Shown piece by piece: positions 10,223-21,914 of a DNA stretch of 64,000 bases (its first letter is position 1; each line of letters starts with the position of its first letter). The stretch is from contig JAXBDG010000012.1 in NCBI GenBank assembly GCA_036320915.1, forward strand, positions 1,352,501-1,416,500. The letters are read 5' to 3'. Below the pieces are notes generated by a model that was not told the origin of the DNA, searched no databases, and was given only the letters and a program-made list of their open reading frames with translations. The stretch is from Linnemannia elongata. Lineage: Eukaryota > Mortierellomycota > Mortierellomycetes > Mortierellales > Mortierellaceae. Both the position numbers and the translations under genes were made by a program.

Positions 10223-13200
10223 TTTACGCACTTTGAATCATTCTCCGAGAGTGTCTCATTGTTTCCTATGTGATTTTTTTTTTTTTGTTTCTGATTCTTA
10301 TTCTCTCTGACATCCTTTCTCCTTCGTTGCTGCTTGGTGCTGTAGGGTTTCTATCACGCACTGTTTGCTTTCTTTCCTCTTTTGTTGTACCTCTTTCTCC
10401 CCTTTCTTCCCTCCACATTTAACTTTGCAAAGATCACAAATACCTTTCTCTCTTCCCACGATTTCTGCATCACCATACTGCTTTCTCTTCATCACCTACA
10501 TTTTCTATGGATATGGGCAGCTTTATGGATCTTTTTACAATAGCGCCTTTGTCTACCGATGATGTTAGCCGTGTCATACCTGGGTTGTACCACGAGTAAG
10601 TCTAAGTCTTTCTCTGAGTCCAATGCGGTGCGGGGTGTGTGCTATAAGTTGTTTCGAATGTGTGTGTAACTATGCATTGTTTGCTCTGGCTTCCATTACT
10701 TTCTTCATATTTCGTTTCTTTGTTCTTTTTGGTTTATTTAGTGCTGCTTTTACGCGTTTGATTTCCGCGGAGGCCTTGGGCTCATGGCGCCTGAGCGTCT
10801 GAGTCTGGGTCATGGTTAGTATCCTCCTGCAATGATTCTTTAGGATGTGATCTGCGGCGGCAAGAGCTAGAGAACGAAATGTTGTCGAGGTAGATGTCGA
10901 CTTTATTTTGGCAGGCTTCATATCTGTTTTTGATTCCCTTATGCACTTATTTTCTTCCTTCACATTCTCATTTTGCTCTGATTTTCTTCTCGACATCCTC
11001 TGTACATTGGTACAGATGGAGATGGAGATGGACGATGTTTTTCTATGATATTCTTTGACCCAAGCGGTGGCATTGTCACCCTCATTGCTTCTCTTATTCA
11101 ACTTTTCCTTCTGTTTTCCCTCCTCATCACTCCCTCGCCTCAGTTTTTTCTCTTCTTTACTTCCTCTAATATTATCCTTACCCCTTTGCTCTCCTCTTTC
11201 ATTTGATTTGTTTCTTTTCTTCTTTCCCTAAAAATCTTCTAAATCGTTTCCCTAAAGTACGCAGGCCACGGGCAACTGTACATGTCATTTGTTTCGAATC
11301 CTGAAGGCGCATTTCTGTACTTTGGTGAATGGTAGAGGTAACTGCATATATACTAATAAGATCGATTTGTTGGGCGTTCCTTTGTTATTGTGTTCGTCAA
11401 GAGGAGTGAATATGCTTATGTCTATGGGCATTTTGCTTAGCCTGATGGTCTGATCGCATATTGATCGGCACTCTGGGAGGCATCCCATTTGAATCATGCA
11501 CTTCCCTTCTAAAAAAGATTCGTCACTTACATGAACTGCGATCATTGAACTGTTTGTCTGCCTCCTCGACTTCTCTGTCACCACACTTATGCTCCCTCTT
11601 TCTTTCCACATCTCCTTCATACATTCTGACCCAACTGGGAGTGATCGCAGTTGACCATATTTTTTTTAGGAATGACTCAGATGAATGAAAAGTTAACAAA
11701 AGTGAAGGTGACGAATAGACGCGAGGAAAGGACGAGAAAAAGAAAGTTGCGTTACTATGTCGACCTTTCAAGGGCATAGTACCTTTTTTGTACCCTCCTT
11801 CATTTTCATTCAAAAAAAGATGCAACGCGCCGTGGACAATGTCATTTTCTCAAAGAAAAAAAAATAAAATAAATATAGGCAGTTTTCTAATATGAGCACT
11901 GTTCCGGCCTTACAGTACAGCCTATTTTGTAAAGAGACGCAGCTATAGGCACTATGAAGAGGCCATTTCAGAGTAACATTCGATGAGCATCGTCGTCTCT
12001 ATTTCGTTTCTCATTCTTTTACGTAGCACCACCCTTTTCTTTGCTTGCCTCTGTCTCCTCTTTTCTCTCCTCTCCATCCCTTCTTTCCTTTGGTAGCACA
12101 AACACTTTTTCGTTCTTTGTTTGTTTCTCACTCCGATGGCAGCTGTGGAGAGTAATTGCTACCCTCTTTCATTGTCAAGACAACGACTTCTATAACAAAG
12201 GAATCAGCTTAGATTTGATACGGATCTCTTTCTTATTTCACAACGACACGCCGATCTCACCTTATGCCTGACACTATCTACCATGAGACCGAGAGAGAGC
12301 GCTGAAAGGACATGGGAAACTGGCTGCGCTGCATTTACTTAAAGCAGTCCTTTGTCCTTGCCAAAGACGAAAAGTTACTGAGTAGAGAATTTTTTTCAAT
12401 GGCGCCCTTCTGCAAAAATCATGGATCATCCATTCCGCAATCCCTGTATTCTTCCTACGACAAATGACGACGGTACAGCACCCATCAAGTTCACTCGACT
12501 TCAATTTCCCATCAGACAGGCATTTGTCCTTACTATTAATGTCACAAGGCTAAACAACGACAGCCTGTATATATCCGTCTTCACGCACGGGTAACTCTAG
12601 GTAGACTTCTATATAATGACGAAAGTTATAGAACGCGACAGAAGGGCCTTGAATAAATTCGCTTGCTTTTCTTTGGTCTATTACATTGTGTTCTCTACCA
12701 CTGCACTGTGCTGTAACTGTCCTGCATTGGACGTGGTGTTAAAGTAAAGCACAAAAGTAACAAACATTCTTCATTACGGTAGCATAGATGTAATTACTAC
12801 ACTGTACGACAGAAAGGTATCAAACTGGCTATCAGCAGGAAAAAGAAAAAAAGCATAAACAAAAAAAAGGGGGGAATGGAGAAGAGAGGAAGAAGTATCA
12901 ATGTAACCCAATATCTTCTTCCTTTCAAGTCTCCTTTATAAGTTTATCTCTCGCCTATGGATACATAAAAAAAAGGCCGTCCCTCCTACCTGTAGATGTT
13001 CCTATCCATTGTGCGGCCATTCTTTCTTTTGTATCTACCTTTGTAACCCCTTCCCCCTTCTTCAAAACAATATATCACTCGAATATGCGTCCATCTCTCT
13101 CTTCATCCGCCCATCAGTAGCTGTTGGCATGAAAATTAACAGAATTGCAGTGCAAAAAATAAAAAAATAAAAAAGTAAAAAATGGCGTGCTAGAGCCGTG

Positions 13201-13984
13201 TTGTGCACCACCCGTGTAAAAAAAGGCGTGCTATCAAACAAGTGCCACTGGGCTGTAGAGCAGACACGGCGGCGATATCATGGGAGCTGATGGCGGTCAT
13301 ATGCTTCTGATCTGCAAAATTGATGCAATCCAAAACCACCAACTCGACAAGGCAATGGTCTACTCAGAAAGCCACCTTGTCTTTCACTCTATCCCAAACA
13401 GACCGTCACCTCTTCCTCTTCTTTCTGCTTTTCTCCTCCTCTCACCAAATGCTTTTAAGAGACGCGGGAAAGGTCATCTCTGTCCCTACTATAAAGGAAA
13501 ACAAACGGCAATATCAAACCGCCAACGGCAAAACAGGCCATAATTGCACGGATCAACGCTTCACCGCAGCACAACCAATCCGTTCCCTAACTGCTACTAT
13601 GCCGTGAATGATGGCGCCAACGCGCACAACATGGAAGCAGAGGAGAGAGAAAGGAAACGGGTTAAATGGTATAGAAGGGGAGTGGAAGGGGTAGAGAAGA
13701 AAAGGAAGAACAAGAGAAATCTGAAGAGGAACCGAAGAGGAGCTGAAGTGAAGGCGAAGAAATAACAAAGCCAGGGAAGGGGGGAAGGGGGATAAGAGCC
13801 AAGGTAAGAAGGAAAAGCCCAAAAAAAAATCCTTCTTATTCATATACGCCTAGAGAACGTAGGCATGCAGCACAGGCATAGAAAAGTCAAAGCAAAGATC
13901 AGGGCACACAGTGTGTATAAGGTGCCTGAAAAGGAGATCGAAATCAGAGAAAATACAGGAATATTTATTTTTTTCACCTCCCTC
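10223..13984. other. Gene-poor, AT-rich and pyrimidine-tract-rich interval
   Basis: I see no gene that I can support in ~3.8 kb. Several 60-140-codon frames exist, the longest a Lys/Arg/Thr-rich 143-codon frame on the minus strand (10670-11101), but none has a recognisable domain, and most lie in low-complexity CT or A-rich sequence. Short A tracts (12840-12870, 13155-13185) and T-rich tracts recur. Confidence 0.5.
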
Positions 13985-14027
13985 TGCGAGCGAAGCCGCG
14001 GGCACTAGCTAGTATTAAGAATCTTCT

Positions 14028-14059
<32 letters not shown>
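13985..14059 (+). mobile_element. Possible transposon 3' terminus followed by A31 tract
   Basis: GCGAGCGAAGCCGCGGGC followed by ACTAGCTAGT, then 16 bases and an uninterrupted run of 31 A (14029-14059). A GC-rich palindromic block just before CTAG resembles a Helitron 3' end, while the long A run resembles a retroposon tail. The two readings are not compatible for one element, so the class is unresolved. Confidence 0.35.
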
Positions 14060-14062
<3 letters not shown>

Positions 14063-14286
14063 CCATCCTTCCACCACTCCCACGCCTTTCATCTCTTCCA
14101 CAGCCTGTGTCATCACTGCTTCTATACTCCACCCTCTTTTCGTCACGCCACACTTATCATCGTCCTTCTCTTTCCATCACCCTTCTTTCAAACTCTTTGT
14201 TGTGCCTATCCGTCTCTCTTCCTCGACAACAATTGTACCAGGTAATGAACTCCATCTACTCCCAACCGATGCAAAAACTCCTGTCA

Positions 14287-14600
14287 ATGCGTCTTGACCT
14301 CCTCAGGTCTAGTGTGGGTACGGGCTGTTGCTCTCCGCACCGATCGGGAAGTGGCCGCGACAGGATTGGCTGTCTAGTAGGGCCGTTCAACCTAACCCGA
14401 TGGGTGGTAGTTCCTCTCTGCTGGCAGATCATCGGCATCCATGGTGGAGGAGAGCAGAGCGCATTGTCAAGTAAAGCGACTTGGCTTCCCTTAGGTCCAG
14501 CATGGGCACGGGTTAATTCTCTTCATGCCGATCGGAGAAGTAGTCGTGACAATGTTGTTTAGCGTGACCGCCCGACCTAACCCCAGTTGGTGGCCGGGAC
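14287..14600. repeat. Two diverged direct repeats of ~125 bases
   Basis: Units at about 14287-14412 and 14470-14600 share, in order, a block ending AGGTC(T/C)AG, GGGTACGGG/GGGCACGGG, CCGATCGG, an AGTGGCCGCGACA/AGTAGTCGTGACA block and CCTAACCC(GA/CAG)TGGGTGG-like ends. Identity by eye is roughly two thirds. The 151-codon frame across them (14107-14562) has no recognised domain and is probably not coding. Confidence 0.5.
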
Positions 14601-14745
14601 TTTACGCTAAAGTTACTTTTGTTCTTCCCTTCACCACAAGATTAAGTGATGGTATGCAGCATTGCAATGTGAATATTTACTAATAGCTTTGTGTCCAAAT
14701 TGTATTGTTGTCTTGTGCTAGCCTACACAATTCTGTCAAGGTGTA

Positions 14746-17165
14746 ATGGAGACCTTCATTGCGTGGGCGAATGAGAAAAGGACGAGTTCAGAGGGTTAAA
14801 GGGTCGAACATGTCAGTTTCCCATCATTCGTCAAGAACTTTACGCTTTCGGACCAGAGCAGTGCACTCGCTGACTATGCCGATGTACTGACATCTTCTGA
14901 ACTCAGTGCAAAACGCCGCAAAATACTTCAAGGTGCTCATAACATATTCATGAAAAGCCGTTTGCCTGATTTCTGGACATCATGGAAGCAGCATTTGGCA
15001 CTTGACAAAGTCCAACGGGAGCTTGACACAAGTAGCGCAACAACAGCGAAGAAGACAGCAGTACTTGCACAAGAAGCATGTCTCCGCGAGTCAGCGAAGA
15101 GCTTTGGAAATTTGAAACAGGAGAATACATCGACAAGCACTGTATCGATCGAGAATGGTACGTCCTCATTCATCTTTTATGACAAATCGTTGCTCAATGG
15201 TTTCCTATTCCTTGCGCTCTTGATTTACTAGTTTTAACATTGATTGTACGCAGCAGATACCGTTGTATATGAACAGGATGAAGAACAGTCTTACCAGTCT
15301 GACAGCAATGCGACAACAATTGGTAATTGCAGATACTATATGTCTGGATATCGAGTCAATAGTTTTACACAATTCATTGGAAAGCTAACGCCATCTAATC
15401 TACACTCTTTTGCAGAACCGTGTATTGCACTGTCTCTGTCATCAAGAACACGCCCGTTCCATCCGCTGATATCATACATGTTCAAGAAAGTATGAGTGGT
15501 GCCTTTTTTCGTTATTTCAAACGTTGGTCATGCGTAGCCTTGTCAGCTACTTTGCTAACGCTCTCACCCATCACATTCATTGTAGGCTCAGGATCAACAT
15601 GCGGTGCTGCTTTCGTCGATACCCAATGATCTCTCTGGTGTACTGCGGGAAATGTACTCTGTGGCTCTCAAGGAGCTTAGCAAGCCTGGCTCGGTTGTTG
15701 ACAAGTAGGATGTTCTGTAAGCCAAGCTTTTTTTGGTGTTGAGTAATGTCACGGAGTACAAGTAGCGTCTCTCTGACCCACATGTGATGATTCATTTTTT
15801 TCTCTATCCTTAGCGTACTGTTGTCTGGAATCATTAACACCGTAGCCCCGTCTGGTAGAAGGTTCTCTATATCTAAGAGGATCTCACAAGGATCTCGCCT
15901 TCGACCACTGGACTCGAGTTCAGCGGATTATCGGGATATCAAAGACCTGTTGGAGGATCTGTTGAAGAACCTGTATCCCGCCATCACCGACACCAACAGC
16001 ATGAACAGAGGCAAACCAAGGCTCCGATCACTCAAAAGGCGAATATGGACTTTATTGTCAGAGGCGGATGAGGAGACTGCCAGATACACCATTCTACAAA
16101 TCGTTTCACAAGTACTTTTATGGATTGAACTGGGTCAGTTTGTATCATCAACGTCTGAGCATGTGTATGTGTCGAGCTGGTGCACCCTCTTCAACATTCT
16201 GCTGCTTGACACATCTCTCCGAGCTATTCCGTAAGTGTGCATGTTTACGAATACTTATTACTATTATTGTACAGTCCTTTCGAAGTCATAAAGAAGGTTA
16301 ACCGATGATAATATTTTAATTGTCGTGTACTATTTTGTTCATGTAGAGGCGAATTGGTTTCCAAAGCAAGTACTCAAGCACGGCAGAAGGCGGAGAGCGA
16401 GTATGGTCCAACTTCCTCAGCTGCGTGCGGTCGAAAAGTCGACATGTCAATCCGCATTCGCTTTGACGACAACTGGCGGCACGAAGTGGCAATATTCGAG
16501 TTCAAGGCGACAACGGCAACCCAGGCTATGTGCGAAAAGCAACAAAGGAAGCCCGTCAGGCTTAATGCTGCCCTCCTATATGATCTTAAGGCCAAAGGAT
16601 TGGACATCACCAAAAGCTACCCAATAATTGCCGAAGGTCAGGCACTCGGACTCGACTTTTACGCCCTGCGGCGTTACGATGAAATATTGGGAGCAAGACG
16701 TTCCACCACGAAGGGCATCTCCCTCCCGTCCCATGTCGATCAGCTCAAGGCATTTTTCGAGTCCGAGACGTTGTTCATCCTCCTGTCTTTTAAAGTAGGT
16801 GCATTGACCTAACATGGTTCGAAGGCTAGATGAGAGACGCTGGAATAAGAATGCTGACATGTCTCATCCTCATATCTCTTCAGGAGCACTTGCGGGAGTA
16901 TGCCTTTGAAGTTACAGACGTCTTGGCAAACTCTGCGCCTACGCCGTTTGGATATGTTCATGACTCTGATGACGAAGAAGACGAGGTGAACGCACCAACA
17001 CCGGACCCTTCCTCTCGACCCTCTACCCCACCATCCACAAAGCGCCGCCCAGGTTCTTTCGTGCTTTTTTCCCCATCCAAAAAAAAAAAAAAAAAGCTCG
17101 GAACACGTGCCGAAGACGTTAGTGAGAGCTGGGATGACGGGGACGACGATTACGGCAACACGTAG
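14746..17165 (+). CDS. PD-(D/E)XK nuclease-like protein, seven exons, 5' end uncertain
   Basis: A consistent model is 14746-15157, 15254-15322, 15416-15489, 15586-15704, 15814-16230, 16347-16794, 16884-17165 (stop TAG 17163-17165): all introns GT..AG, all phases agree, 606 codons. Exon 6 holds KVDMSIRIRF and, 12 residues later, VAIFEFKAT; the D...ExK arrangement with hydrophobic strands is the hallmark of the PD-(D/E)XK nuclease fold. The C-terminus is acidic and Pro/Ser-rich with a short poly-Lys run, suggesting nuclear location. An in-frame TAA (14797-14799, codon 18 of this model) means either that the real start lies elsewhere or that the gene is recently broken. AATAAA follows at 17183. 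The family is not one I can name; it may be transposon-derived or related to the nuclease half of Crinkler-like proteins. Confidence 0.65.
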
Positions 17166-17879
17166 GATTTATCTTACTTTCAAATAAAGGCACCCGCCCA
17201 ATTGTCGTCGGTCGTAGTCTCGATCCAAACCTTCATATTTCGAGTTCTGGGAATTTCATTCCCAAAGGGGATGAGAAATAGCAACTGTCTAGACGTTTTT
17301 CATTGATATAATTGATCCTCCCCTTTTATTCTTCCTAACCAGGAACTCTAGATGTGTGTAACTTTCTTTTATTATGACCGTGAATTCCGAAAAAAACGAA
17401 TAAACTCAGACAGAAATAAACAAAAGGGGACTCTAGGTGATCTCTTGATCTCTATCTACTTGCTAGGAAAGGGTGGGCTGGGCGGGACATCTCGAGTCCC
17501 TGGCGTTGTTGAATAAAAGGCTTTACCCGTCATTACATTCGGCAACGCTTAACCATTATTCTACGCGGTTCAATTTAAATCTTTTCCAATATATTCATTC
17601 TGGTTCTATTCTTACATGTTTCAGCTCTTTGGCATGTACGATCTATCCGCATTCCCTTAACTCAACAACCGAGTTTTCGACAACTATAACTTGCCTTTTA
17701 ATGACGTGTCATTTGAAGACCCTTAAGTGGCTCGACTGGACCTTGTGAGAGCACAACCTACATTCTGACCCGGCGGCACGTATTGGAACTGTATGTCGTA
17801 AATACTTATTAAATACAAAGAAGATACATCATAAGTCATTCAAGAAGTACTAATAATGAACAAAGCATCAACAGCGCGA
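17166..17879. other. Intergenic spacer
   Basis: Contains the AATAAA signal of the upstream gene (17183-17188) and AT-rich sequence. No gene, RNA or repeat that I can support. Confidence 0.5.
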
Positions 17880-17957
17880 CCTCGAATTATAATGAAGCAA
17901 GAATAGGAAGAGCCGACAAAGAAGGATCAAATGCAACATCGTTATGAACGTTCAACA
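17880..17957 (-). pseudogene. Degenerate LSU rRNA fragment (a)
   Basis: Plus-strand text matches the inverse complement of the LSU rRNA region that ends in GGAAGAGCCGAC and runs through ATCAAA and TATGAACG. Strongly diverged and short; identified by comparison with the fuller copy starting at 18113. Confidence 0.6.
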
Positions 17958-18049
17958 CGGGTACGCGCATGGAGGCCCAACGCGCTGGAAGTCAACCCGG
18001 CCATCCATCTCGGCGATCCTGATCATATGTTAAACTGCCCTTAACTTAA

Positions 18050-18494
18050 ACGCCCGAAAGAAAAAAAAAAGAAAGAGAGAGATGTTTTACTTTCGAACAA
18101 ATCTATAGAACAATGGGCTTAATCTCAGAAGATCGTAGCAACAAGGCTACTCTACTGCTTACAATACCCCGTTCAATTAAAGTCGTCTGCAATAGATTCT
18201 GTTTCAATATTTGAAATTAATATTAGCAGGAACCTCACAAAGCCTTGTAACTCTGCAAGATCGACCCCTTGTAGACTGGTTTGGGGTACGAAGATACATT
18301 CATATTCAACCAAATATCGCAAAAGGCGCTAATCTTCGCGTTCTAGCAGGGGTTCTGATTCACAGGCGTTCAGCCATAACCCAACGGATGATAACTTCAG
18401 GCCATTGCCTGCTCAGACAGGCCTCAAATACCAATTATCCGAATGAACGGTTCCTCGAGGACAAAGTTCAATTACTATTGCAACAACATTTCAT

Positions 18495-18533
<39 letters not shown>

Positions 18534-18686
18534 ACAGCTCACGTTCCCTATTAGTGGGTGAACAATCCAACGCTTACTGAATTCTGCTTCAGTATGATAG
18601 GAAGAACCGACATCGAAGGATCAAAAATCAACGTCGCTATGAACGCTTGGCTGCCACAAGCCAGTTATCCCTGTCTCTACAATAAA
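18050..18686 (-). pseudogene. LSU (28S) rRNA 3'-end pseudogene (b), ~575 nt plus 3' spacer
   Basis: From 18113, GGGCTTAATCTCAG.AGATCG is the inverse complement of the extreme 3' end of fungal LSU rRNA (GATCTGCTGAGATTAAGCCC). It continues colinearly through TTACAATACCCCGTTCAATT, AACATTTCATCAGTAGGG, CTGTCTCACGACGGTCTAAA and GACATCGAAGGATCAAAAA to GGCTGCCACAAGCCAGTTAT. Indels and substitutions in conserved helices show it is not functional. About 60 bases before it are shared with the copy at 23906-24470, so the unit includes 3' external spacer. Confidence 0.85.
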
Positions 18687-18841
18687 GAATCCTTTTCATC
18701 GCCTCGTAGTTGGAACCTATCCATACATTGTGACAGCATTGTCATCGTTGGCAACTGGAGTTGTCAAGTACCTATGACATACCCCTTAAGCTGCACCCTG
18801 AAAAAAAAAGAGAGATTATGTGTTCTTCCGTTTACAATATA

Positions 18842-18915
18842 TTGCTTAATCTCAGCAGATCGACGCAACAGAGCGTCTCTACTGCTTACAGCCTATCAAT
18901 TAAAGTCGTCTGCAA
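18842..18915 (-). pseudogene. LSU rRNA 3'-end fragment (c)
   Basis: TTGCTTAATCTCAGCAGATCG, then CTCTACTGCTTACA and CAATTAAAGTCGTCTGC: the same 3'-terminal ~75 bases of LSU rRNA, with a rearranged middle. Same orientation as the neighbouring copy. Confidence 0.75.
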
Positions 18916-18963
18916 TGGATTTAACTCTGGGTCTATTCTTATTCCACTACGAGAGTGGTAGTG

Positions 18964-19603
18964 TCGCGTCCCAGTCAAATTTTTTTTTTGTTTGTAAGAA
19001 ATTTATTGCGTCGTGGAAGTGCGTGCAGTAAACTAATACTCCTCGCCTACAGGAGTCACCACCATTCAAAAGATATAAAAATAAATACTTTCTAAAAAAG
19101 TACAAAGGTTACATCTAAACTGGGAAAAAACAGTTAACAGAGAAAAACAGGAAAGACCAGGCAAAATTAAGTACAGAAAGTTAAGAAATAAAATACAAGT
19201 TAGGTGGGGAAGTTGTTGTTGACAGGGGGGTGGTCGACTGGGGGTGGAGGTTCGCGCTCCTCGTTCTGGCGCTTCTTCTCAGCCAACTGAGCGCGAATTT
19301 GGGTGATGGCCAAATCCACCGCGGCAAGGACCATGCGAGGTTCGAAGGCTTGATCCTCGCGGACAAAGGCATGGTGGTACCTCCAGACGGCGGCAAGGAT
19401 GGTGCCGATCAAGATGAAGATGGGGATGTCATAAAGGGGCTTGACAGGGTCCGGGTCGGGGAAGAAGAGGCTGCAGATGAAGTCCGCGGTCCAGGCTCGT
19501 TCCTCCACATACTTCGACAGTGCGCCTTGCCACACTTCCAGCTTTTTGGGGCAGCTGAAAAGGAGATGTTGGCTTGTCTCTAGACTATCGCGTCCCAGTC
19601 AAA
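18964..19603 (-). mobile_element. 5'-truncated LINE insertion with perfect 16-bp target-site duplication
   Basis: TCGCGTCCCAGTCAAA occurs at 18964-18979 and again at 19588-19603. Between them, read on the minus strand, the insert opens directly in coding sequence (QHLLFSCPKKLEVWQ, the end of a CCHC finger), continues to a stop at 19202-19200, has a ~210-nt 3' UTR and ends in a tail of 10 A (T10 at 18980-18989) against the duplication. This is the standard product of target-primed reverse transcription with 5' truncation. The encoded tail (CSLFFPDPDPVKPLYDIPIF, then a Lys/Glu-rich end) is a LINE C-terminus but not the same family as the element at 6404-10222. Confidence 0.9.
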
Positions 19604-19672
19604 AAATTCTAGCGCAGGAACCTACGATCACGTGATGCAGCGGCCATTTGATCTTTCCAGCGTCCCTTGATT

Positions 19673-19688
19673 TTACTTCTATCATCCC
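19673..19688 (+). repeat. Target-site duplication, left, of RNase H element copy 2
   Basis: TTACTTCTATCATCCC; its partner TTACTTCTACCATCCC is at 21899-21914 (15 of 16 identical). The site belonged to the CCCTTGAT minisatellite that continues after the element. Confidence 0.85.
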
Positions 19689-21898
19689 GGCCCATGGACC
19701 CCACCCAAGGCGACAGGAGATAAAGCAGTGGACAGGGCGAACTTGAGGGCGTTCAGGCTGAGACGCAATCAGATTATTGACCGTCACACAAAGATTCGAC
19801 GAGAGAAGGAGGCCAGAGACAAACTCAGACAACAGGCAGCAAAGGAGGCCGCAGAGGAGGAGAAGCGTCGAAAGAAGACCGAGAAACAGGCTGAGCTAGA
19901 CAGACGGAGACAGGAGCTAGAGCGAGTGCTCCCGCCCAAGCGGAGACTAATGCGTGCGGTAAAGGCTCGGCTAAAGGAATTGGAGGCAGAGACTTACCCG
20001 CTGCTCCGCCATCAAGGAACGGATACAACATCATGCGACAAGCAATACACCGGAACACAGCTACAACCACATTATCATGGATGAGGCCACACAATCGGCT
20101 ATGGAGGAACAGAAGAAACCCACACAGCCAGGAGTACGATATATTTACTCGGACGGATCAATGGTCAACCTTGGGAAGGCCAGGTGCTCGATGGCATTCG
20201 CGGTGGTAGGAGTACAGCAGCCGGTCATACAAGGAACAGTCCAAGGATTCGCATCATCCATCAAGCCTGAACTCATGGGGGTCATAGCAGGCATCATCGC
20301 GACACCACAAGACCAGGACATATGCATCCGACTCGACAATCAAAAGGTGGTCAAGATGTTCAATGATGTTGTTGTCAACAGGAGGAGAGCGTCGGTGAGG
20401 GCCAAACTGAGGTGCGATTACGCGGTGGAATGGGCAATAGTAGCGCGGATATGCAGCGAGCGGACAGGATCCACAACCGTCGAATGGATCAAGGGACATC
20501 GCGGCGACAAGTGGAATGAGGTGGCAGACAAAGCGGCCAAGGAGGCCCAGGCGTTGGTAGGAAAAGAGTGGAAGGTCAGAGCGGAGGATCAAGACGACCT
20601 GCGTTACATAGCAAAAATGGCCGGCACTACACTCGAGATCGACACCAGACAGGCCTTGAAGATGCAGACAACCAGACGGTGGCACCAGACATGGAGATCA
20701 CTCAAGAGGCATAAGAGGTCGATCCAGGACTATGAAGGCACAGACTGGCTCGGTACTCTTGCTATTATCCACAACAACAAACCAGTACACACATTCTTCA
20801 GCTCGCAGCAGGACACCCGACTACGCAGCCACAGGATAAAGAAATCCATGGCATGCTACCGACAATGGACGCCCTTCACGCCCGACGATCAGACCTGTAC
20901 AAAAACGATCAGTGCCGACTGTGTCATGCGACGACGGAGGACAATGAGCACATATGGTTATACCCAGAGAGCAAGGAGGCCCACGACGAGATCTGGAAGG
21001 ACGGACTCGGGAGGATCGACTTCTGGGGAGAGATTGCCACGAAACACTACAACAGAGAGAGGAAGAAGAGAAGGAAGGAGGGAGAAACAGAGCCCAAGGA
21101 GATCGGGTGGGTAGCGACGAGCGTCAGAGCATGCAAAACGGCGCTGAGGAGGATCGTCCAGTGGCCAAGCACGGAGGACCGTAATGAAGGATACACGGGT
21201 GATAAGAAGTGGACGGTCTGCCACATACTCAGAGGACTCGAACCCAAGGCTCTTGCCACTGAGTGGGCCAAAGTCTTCAAGGAGATGCCCAAGAGCGTTG
21301 CCGAACACGTCAGCCGACTATTCTGCAAGTACATCGAGAAGGAGGGCCGAGAAAAAATATGGAAACCGCGATGCGAGAGAACTGTCGAATGGGAGAAACA
21401 GCAGGGTATCACAGAAAGACGGAAGCACAAACCCCCGGAGGAGCGGCCAAGGTCCCAATGGCAACAAATATATGGACGGAAACCCAGAGCGAATGAATGC
21501 GAGTGCGGGCGGCCCCTGGCGGAGCACGAAGAGGGACGATGCCCTGGCGTTCAGAATGATACACATGCAGCCGACCGAGCGGTGATCGAGGCCTTACTAG
21601 GCCGGAAGAGAATGGATATTATGGAAAAAAGAGGAGCGATGACAGTTAAAGAGTTCGAGACGGAAGACACCTAGTTTTTCCCCTTGAACCGCCCCCGAAG
21701 GGCAGCAAGGGTCATCCGGAGGTATGCGCAGGTGCGCCTGGCGCAGAATACGGATTGTGTTTCCTCGGTTTTGCGCAGTACACTTTATCTATTCTGCTTT
21801 GCTATAACGACGTAGAATACCGTGCTCGCATGAGCTACACTTAGACTTCCGTTTTCGGATTAAAACTTTGACGTTCCAAAAAAAAAAAAAAAAAAAAA
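19689..21898 (+). mobile_element. RNase H retroelement copy 2: 5'-truncated insertion with poly(A) tail
   Basis: Similarity to copy 1 (11-2281) starts abruptly at ~19691 (CCCATGGACCCCACCCAAGG), corresponding to codon ~96 of copy 1. After the stop comes a ~205-nt 3' UTR, then A21 (21878-21898), flanked on both sides by a 16-bp target-site duplication. The A tail directly after the zinc-finger ORF shows that no RT lies downstream in this family; if the parent has one, it must lie upstream of the truncation. Confidence 0.92.
19694..21674 (+). pseudogene. RNase H / zinc-finger ORF with two frameshifts
   Basis: Three reading frames follow one another and together match copy 1. A 2-base deletion near 20006 and a 1-base deletion in an A run near 20843 cause the shifts. 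The coiled coil (19728-~20006), the RNase H domain (in 20077-~20843: SDGSM, KPELM, RLDNQ, NEVADKAA) and the zinc finger plus tail (~20853-21674) are all recognisable. The 3' coding sequence is very close to copy 1, so the insertion is recent on the scale of this window. Confidence 0.9.
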
Positions 21899-21914
21899 TT
21901 ACTTCTACCATCCC
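21899..21914 (+). repeat. Target-site duplication, right, of RNase H element copy 2
   Basis: TTACTTCTACCATCCC directly after the A21 tail, matching 19673-19688 with one mismatch. Confidence 0.85.

Noticed and set aside
6230..10300. Target-site duplication for the 6404-10222 LINE
   Set aside because: CACGTGATT near 6268 and TATGTGATT near 10268 are too short and imperfect to count.
10670..11101. 143-codon Lys/Arg-rich frame on the minus strand
   Set aside because: No domain, repeats of low-complexity residues, and no splice or promoter context; could be real but is not supported.
14107..14562. 151-codon frame with ATG
   Set aside because: It spans two diverged DNA repeats and low-complexity CT sequence, with no domain; better explained as a repeat.
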